Of a stretch of 64,000 bases of DNA, positions 9,901 through 22,284 are shown in pieces; within the stretch, counting starts at the first letter, position 1; each line of letters begins with the position of its first letter. The stretch lies in contig JALQBC010000033.1 of NCBI GenBank assembly GCA_023375675.1, positions 186,001 to 250,000 of the forward strand, read 5' to 3'. Source of the DNA: Cytospora piceicola. Its lineage: Eukaryota; Ascomycota; Sordariomycetes; Diaporthales; Cytosporaceae. The translations under genes and the position numbers were made by a program. Under the pieces are notes generated by a model that saw only the letters and a list, made by a program, of their open reading frames with translations, searched no databases and was not told the origin of the DNA.

Positions 9901-12900
9901 TCGCTCAACTACTTCGATAGACTGTGGGAGGACTGCCCTGACGCCCTTCGCATGCTTTCTGATCAAGCCAAGCAGTCTTTGGATGACCACCCAGCGATCG
10001 GGGACGAATTCTATTGGCCCCTGCATCCCCATGGTGTAGATTAACTCGAACTTGACGCTGAAGTTCTCATCGCTCTCGTCCACTATATCCCGGCTCTTGG
10101 TGTCAAACAAATGTTGTGTCTGTAGCAGAGATTGACCAATCAATCTACTAGTATCGTCCTTTCCCGTGATGAGCGACTGAAGACCCATGAGCTTGAATGA
10201 TAGTATATGCTCTGGCTGCATCAGCATGACACCGCCCACGTCCATGCAGTGTTGGCACTCGTTCTGAATGTTTCGTGCATCTGCAATGGTCAGCCGCATT
10301 TGAAGATCCCGAGAGAAAGGCAAATGGAAGATCCTGCGATTCAGGAGACCACCAAGCTTCGACACGAGCATGTGGAACATCTGTCGGGATTGTGGCTTGG
10401 CCACGACAACTCGAACCAGCCGAGATCCATCGGCCAATGCTGCTGTGACGGCTGGTGCGATGACTGATGACTTGCCCTCGCCCATGTTAAGTTGCATCAC
10501 TGCATTTTGGTTGTCTGGGGGCTGCCTCATGTTCGCTGCAATTTGCTCCTGGACGGGCCGGATCATGATGTCGCTCTCGATCTCAAGTAGAAGCGATTCT
10601 GGAAATTCCAGAGGATTCCAATTTTCGTGACCCACGTTCTTCAGCTCACGTTCGAAATCAAAGGGATTGTCGAGAGAATTAATGAGCCGTATAGCCCGTT
10701 GTAACTCCGTGAGAGCAAGGCCATAAGTCACAACCCATGGTTTCCATTCTACCGGTAAAGACTGCCATCCGTCCCGGCTATCCCACCCCCCATGTGAAAG
10801 CTGCCTAAGCAGAAAGAATGGCGAAATACGAGGGCCGGGGCTCGAACTGCTGGTCAAGAACTTGCTTCTCAGGCCGTCAAGCATAGTCGTCTTGATTGTG
10901 TCAAATACGAAGTCAGCATGACGCTTCGAATTTGAGAGATGTTCGTCAAGAAGAGGACGTAATTCATCGGGTTTGAAGTCAAGCAAGCTGGCCGGAACAC
11001 CAGAACCCGACCGCAAGCTGTCGTGACTGCCACTCAGGTCAAATGCATATTTCTTTTCGTGTGGAGAGCCAGCCTTGACCTTGCAACTTTGAATGAGAGA
11101 TTCCAGTTTGGACATGGCGAACGACGTTGTTTGGGAAGACCGCTGTGTGTGTGTCCCACTATCCCGTAAGCAGCCTTGAGTCGATACTTGCGAGATCTTT
11201 GGGCGATGAGGAACAATTATTGGAGGGTTAGACTCGAAGAGGTCGGCGGAGCTGATGTAAGTCTTCTTTTTGACAGGGGTATAGTGAGGGCACACAAATT
11301 TGAGGCTAGCAACCTCCAGTGGCTCTACAGATTGGATTTCAATGACGGATCCAATTTGTTGAAGGTATTTGGTAAATAACATGTTCTCATACCAGACCTT
11401 GAATTTCGGTCTGACCGCGGTCATAATCGGGTCCAGATCGACGTAGCTGCAGATAGACTGCCTTGTATATTCCGATGGAGGCTCCGGCACAAAGCTTGGC
11501 CACTGGGATGCCAAGTCTCGCTTGAGTGTATTGATTGCCCTGCTTCTGTTCTCTTCATATATCAACTCCTTTCGCCGACATTCTTCGTCGCTTGCATACC
11601 ACAAGGACTTTGCTTCCGGACTTTGACGGAACTCAACGCACCGAGGAAGTATCATGGTTTCCAGGATAGTTTCATCCACACTATCTCCTTCTTGAAGATG
11701 GAAACCCTGTACCCGGGGAGGCTGGACATTCTTTAACTGAGGAATGCTGAATAGTGATGCCGCAACCTGTATTATATTCATGTCGGCCTTTGAAGAGAAC
11801 GCCATAGTCGCAAGCCACATGATGAGCTGTGGACCTTTGATCTCGTATAATGAGGCTGACTGGGACTGCTGATGTAACCAGCACCAGAGATCAGCCCAGT
11901 GCTTTTGGTGATTCTCCAGCCACATCCCGTCATAGTCCAATGTTGATTCATTGGATTCGGGGTATTCGGGTCCCCGAACAATATAGTCAGGCCTTTCCTT
12001 GAGCACCGACGAAAACGACGACACGAAACTTGGCACGCGGTATTGAAGATGTGTGCGGCGGTGGAATAACATCACAACAGCCAAACCAGCTTGCTTTGAC
12101 CTCTGTGATGACTGTCCAAGGTCCCTGGACTTGTATGTGACATCCAGTGCTTTTGAGAAGCATTCCGCTCCACAACCAGAGATACGGAAGGTGGACGAAC
12201 GGAGATTGTCTCGCATCAGCAAAGCCGGATTGACGTCGACAATATTGGGTGGCTCAACATAACCCTCGGGATGGTAAAGCCGCGTCAGCTTATTCTGCGC
12301 CCACAGGTCCATAACGCACTGGTGGAATTGGGAATGCTGTGCAAGGACTGGTAAGTGTGTGTTCCAATCGATGGTTTCCATAACCTGCAGATTTCTTGGA
12401 TAGTAGACCCTGCGTGGAGCCAAGGCTTCTATTAATCGCAACAGAAACATGTTATCCTCCGTTAGAAGGGTAGTGGACACGGTGGACCACACGGTCCCGC
12501 TCTTGAGAATCACAAGTGATTTCTCAGTTCCGGTAACGCAGGTCAAAGGATCAGGGAGACAGAAAGAGGTTATGGCGTGCAGGTAACAGAGGAATAGCAT
12601 GCTCTGAAGGTTTCCATTGTCCCTCAGTCCCAGATTGAGGATCGTGTCCAGCCTGTAAACATGGGTGGAGACAGGACTTGGTTCAATAGACACTGAGACG
12701 TGGTCTCCTTGACGCGCAACCGAGACTTTCCCAAAGGGGATGATGACTCTGCGATCGCCCGTTGAGATATTCCTCAGTACAAGCTTGTTCTTCAGTCCGA
12801 TCAGGGTACCAATAGACTGCTCACAGTCGATCTCCATGCCTCTGAACTGACGTGACAGCACCGAGGAGCCTCCTCTCTCCAGCCCGAATGCAAGTTTGAG

Positions 12901-15900
12901 CCTGGGCAAATCCACTTCCAGAGTCCGATCATTTCTTGAAAGCGTGATATTGATCTCAAGCTGTTCCTGCAACGGTGAAAATATCCCGGCGAGTTTCTCT
13001 CCAGTTGGACTATGCGGGCTGATGAGCATACGTTCGCGCTTTGATAACTTCCATACCGAATCATCCCTTTTAAGTATCCACGTGTCGCCGGCCGATGTCC
13101 ATGGCTGTCGGCTTGAGCGGAACTGCACAGTACCTTCTGCCATGTCAAACCAGTGGATGAAGTCGTCAATGAAGGTCGAGGGAACCTTGCCGTGGAATAC
13201 TCTCTTGGGAACCAGCTCGAATGCTTGATCATCTTTGATTGCACGAACGAGCAGATCCATGCCATCCATGCCGAGATGCAAGGAATGGTTTGCATAGCAT
13301 TGCTTGGAGGAGAACTGCATTCCTGCAACAGTACTTGGCATTATCTGGAGGATAACTCCGCCGAAAAGTTCAACGTATGATGCGTGTTTCTCGTATCGAG
13401 ATGGCGGACGAGAAAGCGGCAGCCCATTGACAAGCAGATCGCTTGTCAAAAGGTTGAACTGGACCCGGAGAGACTGGTCGGACCCGCCGTCGGTATTGCT
13501 GACAACCCAGTGATCAACTTGGCTTGTTGCGGCCTCCCAGGAGCCCAGTCGCTGATATTGTGACCAATAATTAGTTACCGCATTATCAAGACAAGTTCTC
13601 GCATCAGTATGCACGACCATCCTTTGCAGAGTTGGGTAAGCCCGGTACGAAACTCGCTCCCATCTACGATGCAAAATCGACATGAGAGAAGTTTGGGATG
13701 CCACATCTCCAGGCAAGAGGAGCTCGTGTATCTGGATACCACATTGAATCAGGATGGAAGCACTATTGGTCTCCAAAAGAATGCGTTCGAGGTATTCCGA
13801 GTCCACATCGAATGTTCCCGAGCATATCATGGCGATGATAACAATCTTTTCGGCGAGCTCATGTCTGCGATCCTTCTCCACAGTGTCGTTGCGTTTCGTT
13901 CGGAGAAGCTCCAACCAGCCAATGGTCACTTCCCTGAGTGTAGACAAGACCTTCAGAGCCTTCGCGGTGAGCTCCGGCGAAGTGCTCAAGGACAGTTGCC
14001 GCGTCACGATGCAAGTGAACGCACACACTGCTTGGTATGACTCCCAGTTCTTCTTGACTCTCCCTGTGGCCACCTTGACAGCTGAAAGAAGAGCCTCGGT
14101 GAAGGTCTCATCGGCCAGACGAAGATGGCTAGCACGCTGAAAGCCTTTATTATCTCGAGGTCCCGCTTGATAGATTGCTTGAAAGACAAAGAGGCTGGTC
14201 TCGGCCTTCTTGAAGTCGATCGCTGGGCTGGTAATCTGAGATAGAATCTTCTTCCATTGCAGCCTGTAACAGACCGGGATATCCGCCAAAGATCTGTATT
14301 CCTCAAGGCTCATATGCTCAGGGCATTTCGACTGAGATGATATCACTTCATTTGGCGTTGAGTCTTGTCCCTGAAATCTCCGAAAGAGAAACGGCTGCAA
14401 TGCAGATGCCTTCTGGGGAAGCTGGTAAGTGCACATTTTCGGCAACTTGTCCGAGTGAGAAAACCTGGCAACAAAGCAGCCCTCAGTGGCATCATAGTAA
14501 TGGAAATGGAGCCCGTTGTTCACGCAAATGTCCTCTTCCGTGGCGTACTGAATCGAAAGCTCGTTGCGATGTGTAACCAGATGTGGTTTGTCCTCCGACA
14601 GCAGACCAAGGCGTCTGGGTGCATCCGCAACGTAATGCTTCTGCAGAGGACCATATGAATCCAGAGGAGATTTGTGTCTAGGTACGGAGCCACCATCGTA
14701 CGTAGCGCCTAACACATCGAGTAGTAGAAACAACGTCGCGTCTCTCCAAGCACAGAATGCTGGCGGAGGGTCAAGCTCAAACACGGCCGACTTTTTTTCC
14801 AGTCTGTCCGTTGGGAGGGGCCATTCATGCACACCAATACGGATTCTTTCGAATTTGGTTTTCAGAGCGCATTTTTGGCAGTTGTAGTTGTCGTGGGCGC
14901 GATATGGGTTGCCGTATCTATTGCACGCCTGGTAGGTGTCACACGTGCTTTGCTGGTGTTGTCGCACAAGGCTTTGGTACTCCTTCTTCTTCTCCACGAG
15001 CTCCTCACACCTCCTCCTGCGTTCATCTGTTGCAACATCCTCAATTCTCTGTAGAATTTCTTGGTGCTTCCGGGATGCATCGTAGAACCTCACAGAGAAA
15101 CACCTTGGGGTACCAAAGTCTCGGAAAATGCAGCAGTCTGCTCGCAGTCTAGCTCCAGCTTGACGGTTTTCTAGATACTTCTCCATGTTTATGAGGCGGA
15201 CCATGTCCTCTTTCAACGGAATAATCAAAGACTGCAGTGGCTCGAGCTGGACGTCTGGGTCGTAGTCGTGCAGCATGGGAAAAAGGGCGAGCGCCGACTG
15301 GTCGCAAGCTCTCCATAGCTCAAGGAGAGTGAGGAACATGATAGAGTTCATCTCGGGGTTGCCTTTGTAGGCTTCCTGAGCAGTTCCATGGTAAACGGTC
15401 ATCAACTCCTCCAGAGATGCGCATGTTCGTTTTCCCTCGAGATTCGCAGCCAACCAACCAGACAAATACGAGGCTACCCACTGCTCAAAGGCTTGAAGGT
15501 TATAGACCATGTAGTCGTCGGGTTTGAAGAGGGCTTTGGTCGGCAGGCTACTGGGTGCGAGCTTGAGTAGACTAGGAGACGGAGTGAAGTCGGCAAATTT
15601 GCTTGCTGAGCTTCTCTCCGGAATGCGTGAAATGAAATCGTCCAGTCCAGGCAAGGAAAGTGATACATCCTTTTCAAAATCAAGTAACCTGAGGCAGTCG
15701 AGGTCCAAGTGTTCCTTATCCAGCTCCTGGATCTTTGACCACCTTTTCTCTAGACAGTGTTCCGTTCTTTCGAGGATTTCTTGGACAGAGGCGATCACGG
15801 CTCCATGTTCCGCATGGTCCAATTTGAGCTTTCGGCGGTGAATTTTGGCGCTCATGCAAGAGAGCACGTCAGGCTCGGTGAAAACATTCACCTTAATAGA

Positions 15901-16844
15901 CTCTAACAGGACCCTGGAGAGGAGGTAAATCATGAAGATCTTGTAGAGACCACCGCCAGTAGCAACACCTGGATCGCTGGACCTGGCCACCTGGGATTGA
16001 GTGAAGAGCAATTGCATCACAGTACGAAGGAGCAGCCAAAGCGGAGAGCGTCGCCAAGGCATGTAAGCCTGGTTCCACAAGACCTCCTCTCGTGTGTGTT
16101 TCCAAATCTTCTGGGAGATGGGAACACTGGAGATTGGTTGCAAAAACGCCACGATGAGTTCGGTCACTAATCCAGGATCAGTCGTATCTCGGGTCTCCTT
16201 GACATCGTTCCCTGACTTTTGGACCGTGGGCATCATCCCGGGAGCCTCTTGCAGGCTCATCTTGGACAGAGTCTTTGCCAGGGTGGATAACAATCCAGGC
16301 TTTTTGAATTGTTCCTTGTCGATGCAGAGCTCGGTACCGGGGAAGCACCTCCGAAGGCGTCCTTGGGTGCCCATGGCAGCACTGTTGGTTGGCGATACCT
16401 CGAAAGTTTGAAAAAGGACACCATCAGATCTCTTGCAGGTGCTGAAGATGATGCCAGCATTCTGAGCGCTGATATAGAGCGGTATCGTGGCAGCTGGGGT
16501 TTGAGGCTGTCAGCTTGACGTGATGCAAGTACTTTAGCAAACGTTCACTTACGCCCGTCTGCCTCACTCATTTCCTTCAAAGCGTCGAGGAGCTCTTCCT
16601 CGTCGACCACGCCATCATCGGTGTTCCTAGTCTGAATAAGCTTATCGATAGCTGCAGAGACATGGCACACAATTGGTCGTTCTTCTTGAGATATGAGATC
16701 GCCGAAATCCCGAAGCGCTCCAACCACCAGCTTCAACAATGCATTGTCCAGGAAAGCATCATGATCATCCTCCTGGGGAAGACCAGGAGGAAGAAATAGG
16801 TGGTACCTGAAGAAGTCTAGCTCTTTTTGGGAGAATTCAGTCAT
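6911..16844 (-). CDS. Giant DUF6606/DUF3638/DUF3645 P-loop protein (ubiquitinyl-hydrolase-like annotation)
   Basis: Five-exon minus-strand gene: 16844-16553, 16493-9273, 9145-8456, 8373-7624, 7533-6911, about 3,191 residues, with all phases closing. The N-terminus (TEFSQKELDFFRYHLFLPP, then LYISAQNAGIIF and FQTFEVSPTN before GRLRRCFPG) matches the start of this very large eukaryotic family. A Walker A-like NMGEGKSSVI sits near residue 2100 inside DUF3638, the DUF3645 motif (KRWRVNYG, PYRAKDMPTQRSEF, HPDV) follows, and a Walker B-like FLDEAHTRGTDL lies near 2700. Homologues are often labelled ubiquitinyl hydrolase, but I see no clear protease triad, so ATPase or helicase-like activity is the safer reading. 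The acceptor at 9145 was chosen because it restores PSFRYAK across the junction and has a good branch site. The start at 16844 precedes the first conserved block; an in-frame ATG at 17006 is less likely. The cell role is unknown. Confidence 0.9.
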
Positions 16845-18810
16845 ATTGCAGACCGTGACGTTGTTACAGCAATAAGTACTGCTTCTGGCGATGTCAGATG
16901 TGGGCGAGTGAGGTCTATCAAGATGAACGATTTGTGAATAAAGTAGCTGTGCCCCGTAATATCCAGACAGTGTGGAACCTCGGGAATTTATAAAGCAAGC
17001 TCCCAACCAGTTTCAACATGCAAAGTAAGGGCAAGTATTAAGTAGAAAAAGGGGGGAACCTGTTGGTTCATGTGCAGCTGAAACGGCGGCAAACCAAATG
17101 CTGCCTTGTTCATTGGTTGGCCCATCGGTTGGCCCATTGGTTGGCCATGAGGCGGCCTTGTGTTATTTTGCCTGTGAGCCTCCAGCATATGCGCTTTGCT
17201 GGACGTGCACACATGTAAGTAGGCCTCTAGCATACGAGGCAGCTTTAGCCTAAGAGACGGCTCATATGAACCAATAGATATAGCTGAAGTTGCCCGTCAT
17301 GTAGCATTAAAAAACAAAAAACCCGAAAAAGGACGGCGAAGTGTCCAAGTGTCATAACTCGAAACCTCCCTCCATTGACTGTCAGTTCCATCTGTACCAT
17401 ACCTATCTTGCATACGCCGATCGGACGGTATGAACTACAGTGCCTGTTCTTTCTACTGTGGGGAGTTATAAGGACATGATAGAGTCGACTGGTCACTTTT
17501 TTCAGAGATTTACTTGCTTACTTACATAATTACCTGGCTTTGTGCGTTCTACTCATTACTAAGTAAGTATTCGTAGCTAATCTGCAATAATCAGGCTTGG
17601 TGTCGTATTGTTATTACTGCAATGCATGTACCCGCGGGCAAAAGCTAGCAAGTATACCTCAGTCCGAACGACCTGCGTGGATCGGCCTTTTGGCTTTCCT
17701 TTTGGTGATTTTGTTTTTGCTCTCGACATCAGGATTGTGGAGGAGCGCAGTTCAAAATTCAAAATTGCTTGAACACTGACATCTGGCGTGGAATATCTGC
17801 CCACTTAGTGAAGAAATGGATTACCCAAGGTAGTTCTGAGATCCTTTGGGACAGTTGTCTTTGATGATACGAAAAAAAAAGAAAAAAAAAGGGTCAGAAG
17901 CAACATTTGAACATCACCACCATCCGTGAGGTAATAATCACTGAATCTGCTCGTATCCGGTTGAATTGCACCGGTAATGACCTCGGGATCGGTAGCTCAA
18001 CATATCGGAAACAGCAAGGCTCCCCAAAGGTTGTTGAATTCTAATAATATCATGGAGCTTTTCCTGAGTTTACCGTTCAGAATAATTCAAGGATAATCGT
18101 TCATTGAGTATCAAGTATCCATGGAATGTGCGGCTGGAGGACGCACAGAGATGGTCGCTGACCGAAAGACATACCCTAGGGTATCTGACCCTAACCCTCA
18201 TATTGAAGGCCCTGAGTGATCCTAGTAGACCTGATGCTGCTTCGCGTGTCTGGTGCTAAAGCATTGGCTATGACATACCTAGGTATGTTTCACTGGTCCG
18301 GAGACGAAAAAGGCGATGAGAGAGGATTGTACAACCTGATGAGAAGCTACATCATGGCCTAATTGAGAAGATTGTAAGCCGGGCGTGCCTGGTAAAAGCG
18401 ACCTGCTCTGGAGTCAACGATACCCCGTATGGAAAGTATCATACAGAGCGCCTCAGATCCATCACGAACAAAGGCTGTCCGAGTTCGACGTTCCGGTCAA
18501 GTACAGTACCTACCTAAGTAGGTATTGCGAGTGCTAACGCCCGACGGCAATACAGCAGTCACAAGCGCCGGAATACACTTGGAAATTCTAGAAGTTCTGG
18601 CTAATCTAGACGGGGAGGAAGATAGAAGAATTGGAAATGAGGCAAAAGTGCTGGAAAACTGTGCCAAGAAAGCCGAGAGCCACCCGGAGTTTGGCCACAG
18701 AACGGCAACAGCTTCTCCAAAACCTTTTATTGGCAACATCCCAGGGAAATAGCAGGTTGCGGTATGTTGAATGGTATTTGAAGATGGATGGGAGATGATA
18801 TATATGTAGT

Positions 18811-18847
<37 letters not shown>

Positions 18848-21278
18848 AACACAGTTTGAGAAACAGGTCAGTTCAAAATACAGCTCATTCTACATACTTA
18901 ATTAAGTACATAATCGGGGTCCTCCAACCACTGTCCCTCTGCCGCAACTGCAACCCCATCGCCTTTGCTCCATATGTGTTTTACATACCCCGGCGGACAC
19001 AACAGCATTCGTGATCGTTCCCCCCACGAGCGACTTGTAACGTCCCCCCAGTCCCTGTCAGATGGTGACCGGCATCTTCCGAGGTGATGGTAGACAGCTA
19101 GCCCTATCCTATAGTCCCGCCTTGCCAGTCGACCTGGGTCTCATAGTCCGTAGAACACCACACGCATGATCTTAGACTGTCATCTGTGGTATTAGAACCA
19201 CCACCCTTCAAATCCAGGGCTTTAAAGGCCCTGTAACGAAGGTCGGGCTTGGTTTCCATCCCAATATGCCAACAGACAGACTTGAATTCCTGGTCGAGGA
19301 AAGCTCTCAGTAAGTCGATAGACGGTCAGCTGTATCACGACGAGCACTGGCCGAGGCCACGTGTCGGTGCAAGCCCCTAAGACGTTGTAGCTGAAGAGCT
19401 GCCGGGTTTGCTGTTTGACGGAACATGGCGCCTGAGGTTCATGAGACCTTGACATCCAGAGGTTTTAAATCATCATCCTCACGATGCGACTCGCCGTCGT
19501 AACCTGGCCTTTACCACTAAGACTACTTGATGACATACTTGGGTATAGAGCTTGACTCGCATCTCGCATCATCACCTCACATATTCGTTCCACTATCTAC
19601 CCTCCGCCGCCCTAACTTCCTCATAAAGTTCGAACCCGTAGACCTTATCAAAGACCAAGCCAGCAGCACAGAATTTCCTACCAATCTATTGGAGATCCTG
19701 CCTAATTTTAGTCCACGAATTCTTCCTCTGAGTACGTGTTTGATAGCCTCGTCTGCTCGCCCCTACACTCCGTGTCGAAATGGATCTGCAGGGAATCTAT
19801 TCTTGTGTGATCCAGTATAGTAGAAGGTGTCAGGAGTTCGAAAGTAGGAGAGTCCCTAGGTACAGACAGCTAGCCCGTACAGCCTTCTTACTTGCCTAAG
19901 CGAGCCTTGTGTTAGTCACGGAATATGGTGAGGACTGGGAGAAGTAGAGGAAGATCGTGATGCCTCAGGGCGGGTCCTGCCGTTTGTGTACCAAATTTGA
20001 AAAGAGAAAAGAATGGGACACGATGGAGAAAAGAAAGCAAAATGATGTTTAGTATGTAAGTAGGGTATGAAGTTTCTTGGACTGTGTTCGCAGGTTACAG
20101 TGCAGGCCGGGATCTCAGGCCGCACAGCAGCATGCACGACCAACCCCCCCCCCTGTAGTCTCACCGTCTGTTGTAACTTGTCAGACATGCAGCTCTTGCA
20201 CGCTGGCAGGAGGGCCCACAGATGGCATTTATGGAGCATGTCCCCAATCTTAGCCGAGCGCTTAACCCAAAAATGGGAAGCTTACTCGCAGGCTGTGAAA
20301 TGCGACGAGCTGCGAGGGGAGGACAAACCTTTGAGCTTGGGGTTGAAAAGTTTGGACCAGAGAAAAACTCTGCGCTTCCCGGTTTGATACCCACAGTCTC
20401 CAACCAGGAATCCCAAATCCCATGTCTCATATTTGAGCATTGGCGTTGATATACCAGACAGGGACTGACGGGGGCGCAAGCTCTTGGTTCACCGTCTCGC
20501 GGTCCTCGTATGGATGGATAAAAGCGGCTGGAATTGACGCTTTCGGAGCCCTTCCGGCCAGGGTATTGCGTGCTCTCAAGCGTTACAAGGCATTTGAAAC
20601 AGAGAGAACAAAGCCATTGTGCGCTATCATCAGTCCGAACATCCTAGGAAGACTTCATTTCGAGGATTTTCCCAACCTTTACCGAGTCACACAGAGACTG
20701 AGAGAGCGGATCTCCTCAATTCGGTACGTCCAAAATCAGAACCCTTGGGAAGCGAACATCACACGTGCCTAAGTACGCTCCACCGAATCCACCGACTCAC
20801 AGGTCATCTCCACTGAATCTCCACCAGGTCCAAGCTTTACAAGCGAGTGGCCAGAACTGCATCCATACAGGCCATTCTGCGTCCTCGCAAGCCCCGTCTG
20901 CCTCGAAATATCCCCAGGGATCTGCTTTTGGGTCTGGTTCTGGCTCAAGGGTGTTGAAAATCTGGCGGAGCACACATGCAGACTTCGAGATAGGCAGGAT
21001 AGGTAGACGGATTGTAGTATATAACCGCGTGGTGGCCTCCTCTAAAGAACTTCGTTCTTCTTCCTTCTTGTTTCCCAATTACTCTGCATTCCATCTATAT
21101 CTCATTTCGGTTTCGGTGCATTGTTTTGTTTTGTCCGGGTTTCTCGCCTCATTTTCTAACCCGCCAAAGCACCTCAGGAACTTACCTGCTGCGTACGCAC
21201 GATTGCACAGGATTGTGGTAGTTCATGTAAAAGAGAAGGGGACGAAAAAATTCCAAGGATAAAAATATACATATCAAA
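16845..21278. other. Gene-poor intergenic region
   Basis: The first part probably contains the promoter and leader of the giant minus-strand gene. Positions about 17107-17148 hold short tandem TTGGCCCATYGG units, 17871-17891 an A-rich run, and 18817-18842 a TA dinucleotide run. The open frames seen (for example around 19527-19820 and 20440-20772) have no recognisable motif, plausible splice partners or supportive composition. A perfect 16-nt palindrome centred on CCTAGG lies at 18273-18288. Positions 21000-21278 look like the promoter and leader of the BTB gene. Confidence 0.5.
18811..18842. repeat. TA dinucleotide microsatellite
   Basis: An almost uninterrupted run of alternating T and A ends at GTACTAACAC. 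It lies in gene-free DNA. Confidence 0.95.
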
Positions 21279-22284
21279 ATGTTCGGCCGATTGAGAAACG
21301 CGAGTGTCTCGCAACCCACAAAGTCCAGCAAGCCACCATCAGCATCCATATCCGTTAGGGATTCAGGCGTATCCAAGCGACGACCATCCACATCCACGAC
21401 ATCGCGCCGCCGACCATCGATTGCCACCTCCGCACAAACCCTGGTGGATCCATCTGGAAAGTGGGTACTTTCCCGAGAATCCCTCAACACATCACATTGT
21501 TGTTCCTGTACACTGACGTGTCAATCTGCAGCACTTCCCCCATTGTCACACTCGTCGTCGGACGAGAGGCAAGGATCTTTGCCGCCCATGAGGATGTCCT
21601 TGCCAAGTCACCCGTCTTCGCCAATGTCCTGAGATCCCAGTATATGGAGCCATCGGGCAAGCGCATTACCATCCCGGATGAGGAGCCCGAGGTCCTCTCC
21701 TCGGTCCTCGAGTACCTGTACAAGGACGACTACTCCCCCCGGCTGGTCCACAACAAGCGGCGCGACACCTGGGAGATCGAGAGCAACGACGAGGCCACCA
21801 TCTTCCACCAGGCCACCGGCACCGAACTGCTCAAGGACACTGTCATCTACTGTGCTGCCGACAAGTACCGACTGGACGACCTGAAGCGCATCGCTCTGCG
21901 CAAGCAGGGGCTCCGTACGTTTTGTTCCCTGCCCGACTTCCCCCTTGCCACGTCATACGCCACAGCGTCAACCCAACCTTACATATGATTCTAACAGTTT
22001 TGGACGCAGGAACCGGCATCCAGTGCAACACCATCCTCTCGTCGGCTCGCTACGCCTATGCCAACACACCCGACTCCGATTCCAAGCTGCGCACGCACTA
22101 CCTCAACCTCATCGTCCGCAGCCGCTCCACCTTCAAGCGCAGCGGCACCATGCAGGCCGAGATGTTCAACGGCGGGTCCCAGCTCTTCTTCGACTTGTTC
22201 GTCACCCTGTGCAACCACGTCGACGAGATCCAGAGCCCGCGCGGCACACCCCGGAGCGGCACGCCTAAGAACGGCTTCTTCTAA
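21279..22284 (+). CDS. BTB/POZ domain protein
   Basis: Three exons (21279-21460, 21532-21914, 22010-22284) give 279 residues. The N-terminus (about 1-55) is basic and Ser/Pro/Arg-rich and looks disordered. The BTB core starts just after the first junction: IVTLVVGREARIFAAHEDVL, then AKSPVFANVL and the EEPEVLSSVLEYLYKDDY segment typical of fungal BTB proteins, ending with the YCAADKYRLDDLK helix. The C-terminal part (KLRTHYLNLIVRSRSTF) is the usual extension. Such proteins dimerise or act as adaptors, sometimes for Cul3 ligases, but no partner domain (Kelch, MATH, zinc finger) is present. The second intron has a CTAAC branch site. The splice phases close exactly. The specific partner cannot be inferred. 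Confidence 0.88.

Noticed and set aside
9376..16105. Many plus-strand open frames across the giant gene
   Set aside because: Shadows of the minus-strand coding frame.
19527..19820. Possible small protein starting MMTYLGIELDSHL
   Set aside because: No motif, no splice partner and stop-rich surroundings; not enough support.
20440..20772. Open frame of 110 codons
   Set aside because: Overlapping frames on both strands with equal length and no recognisable features.
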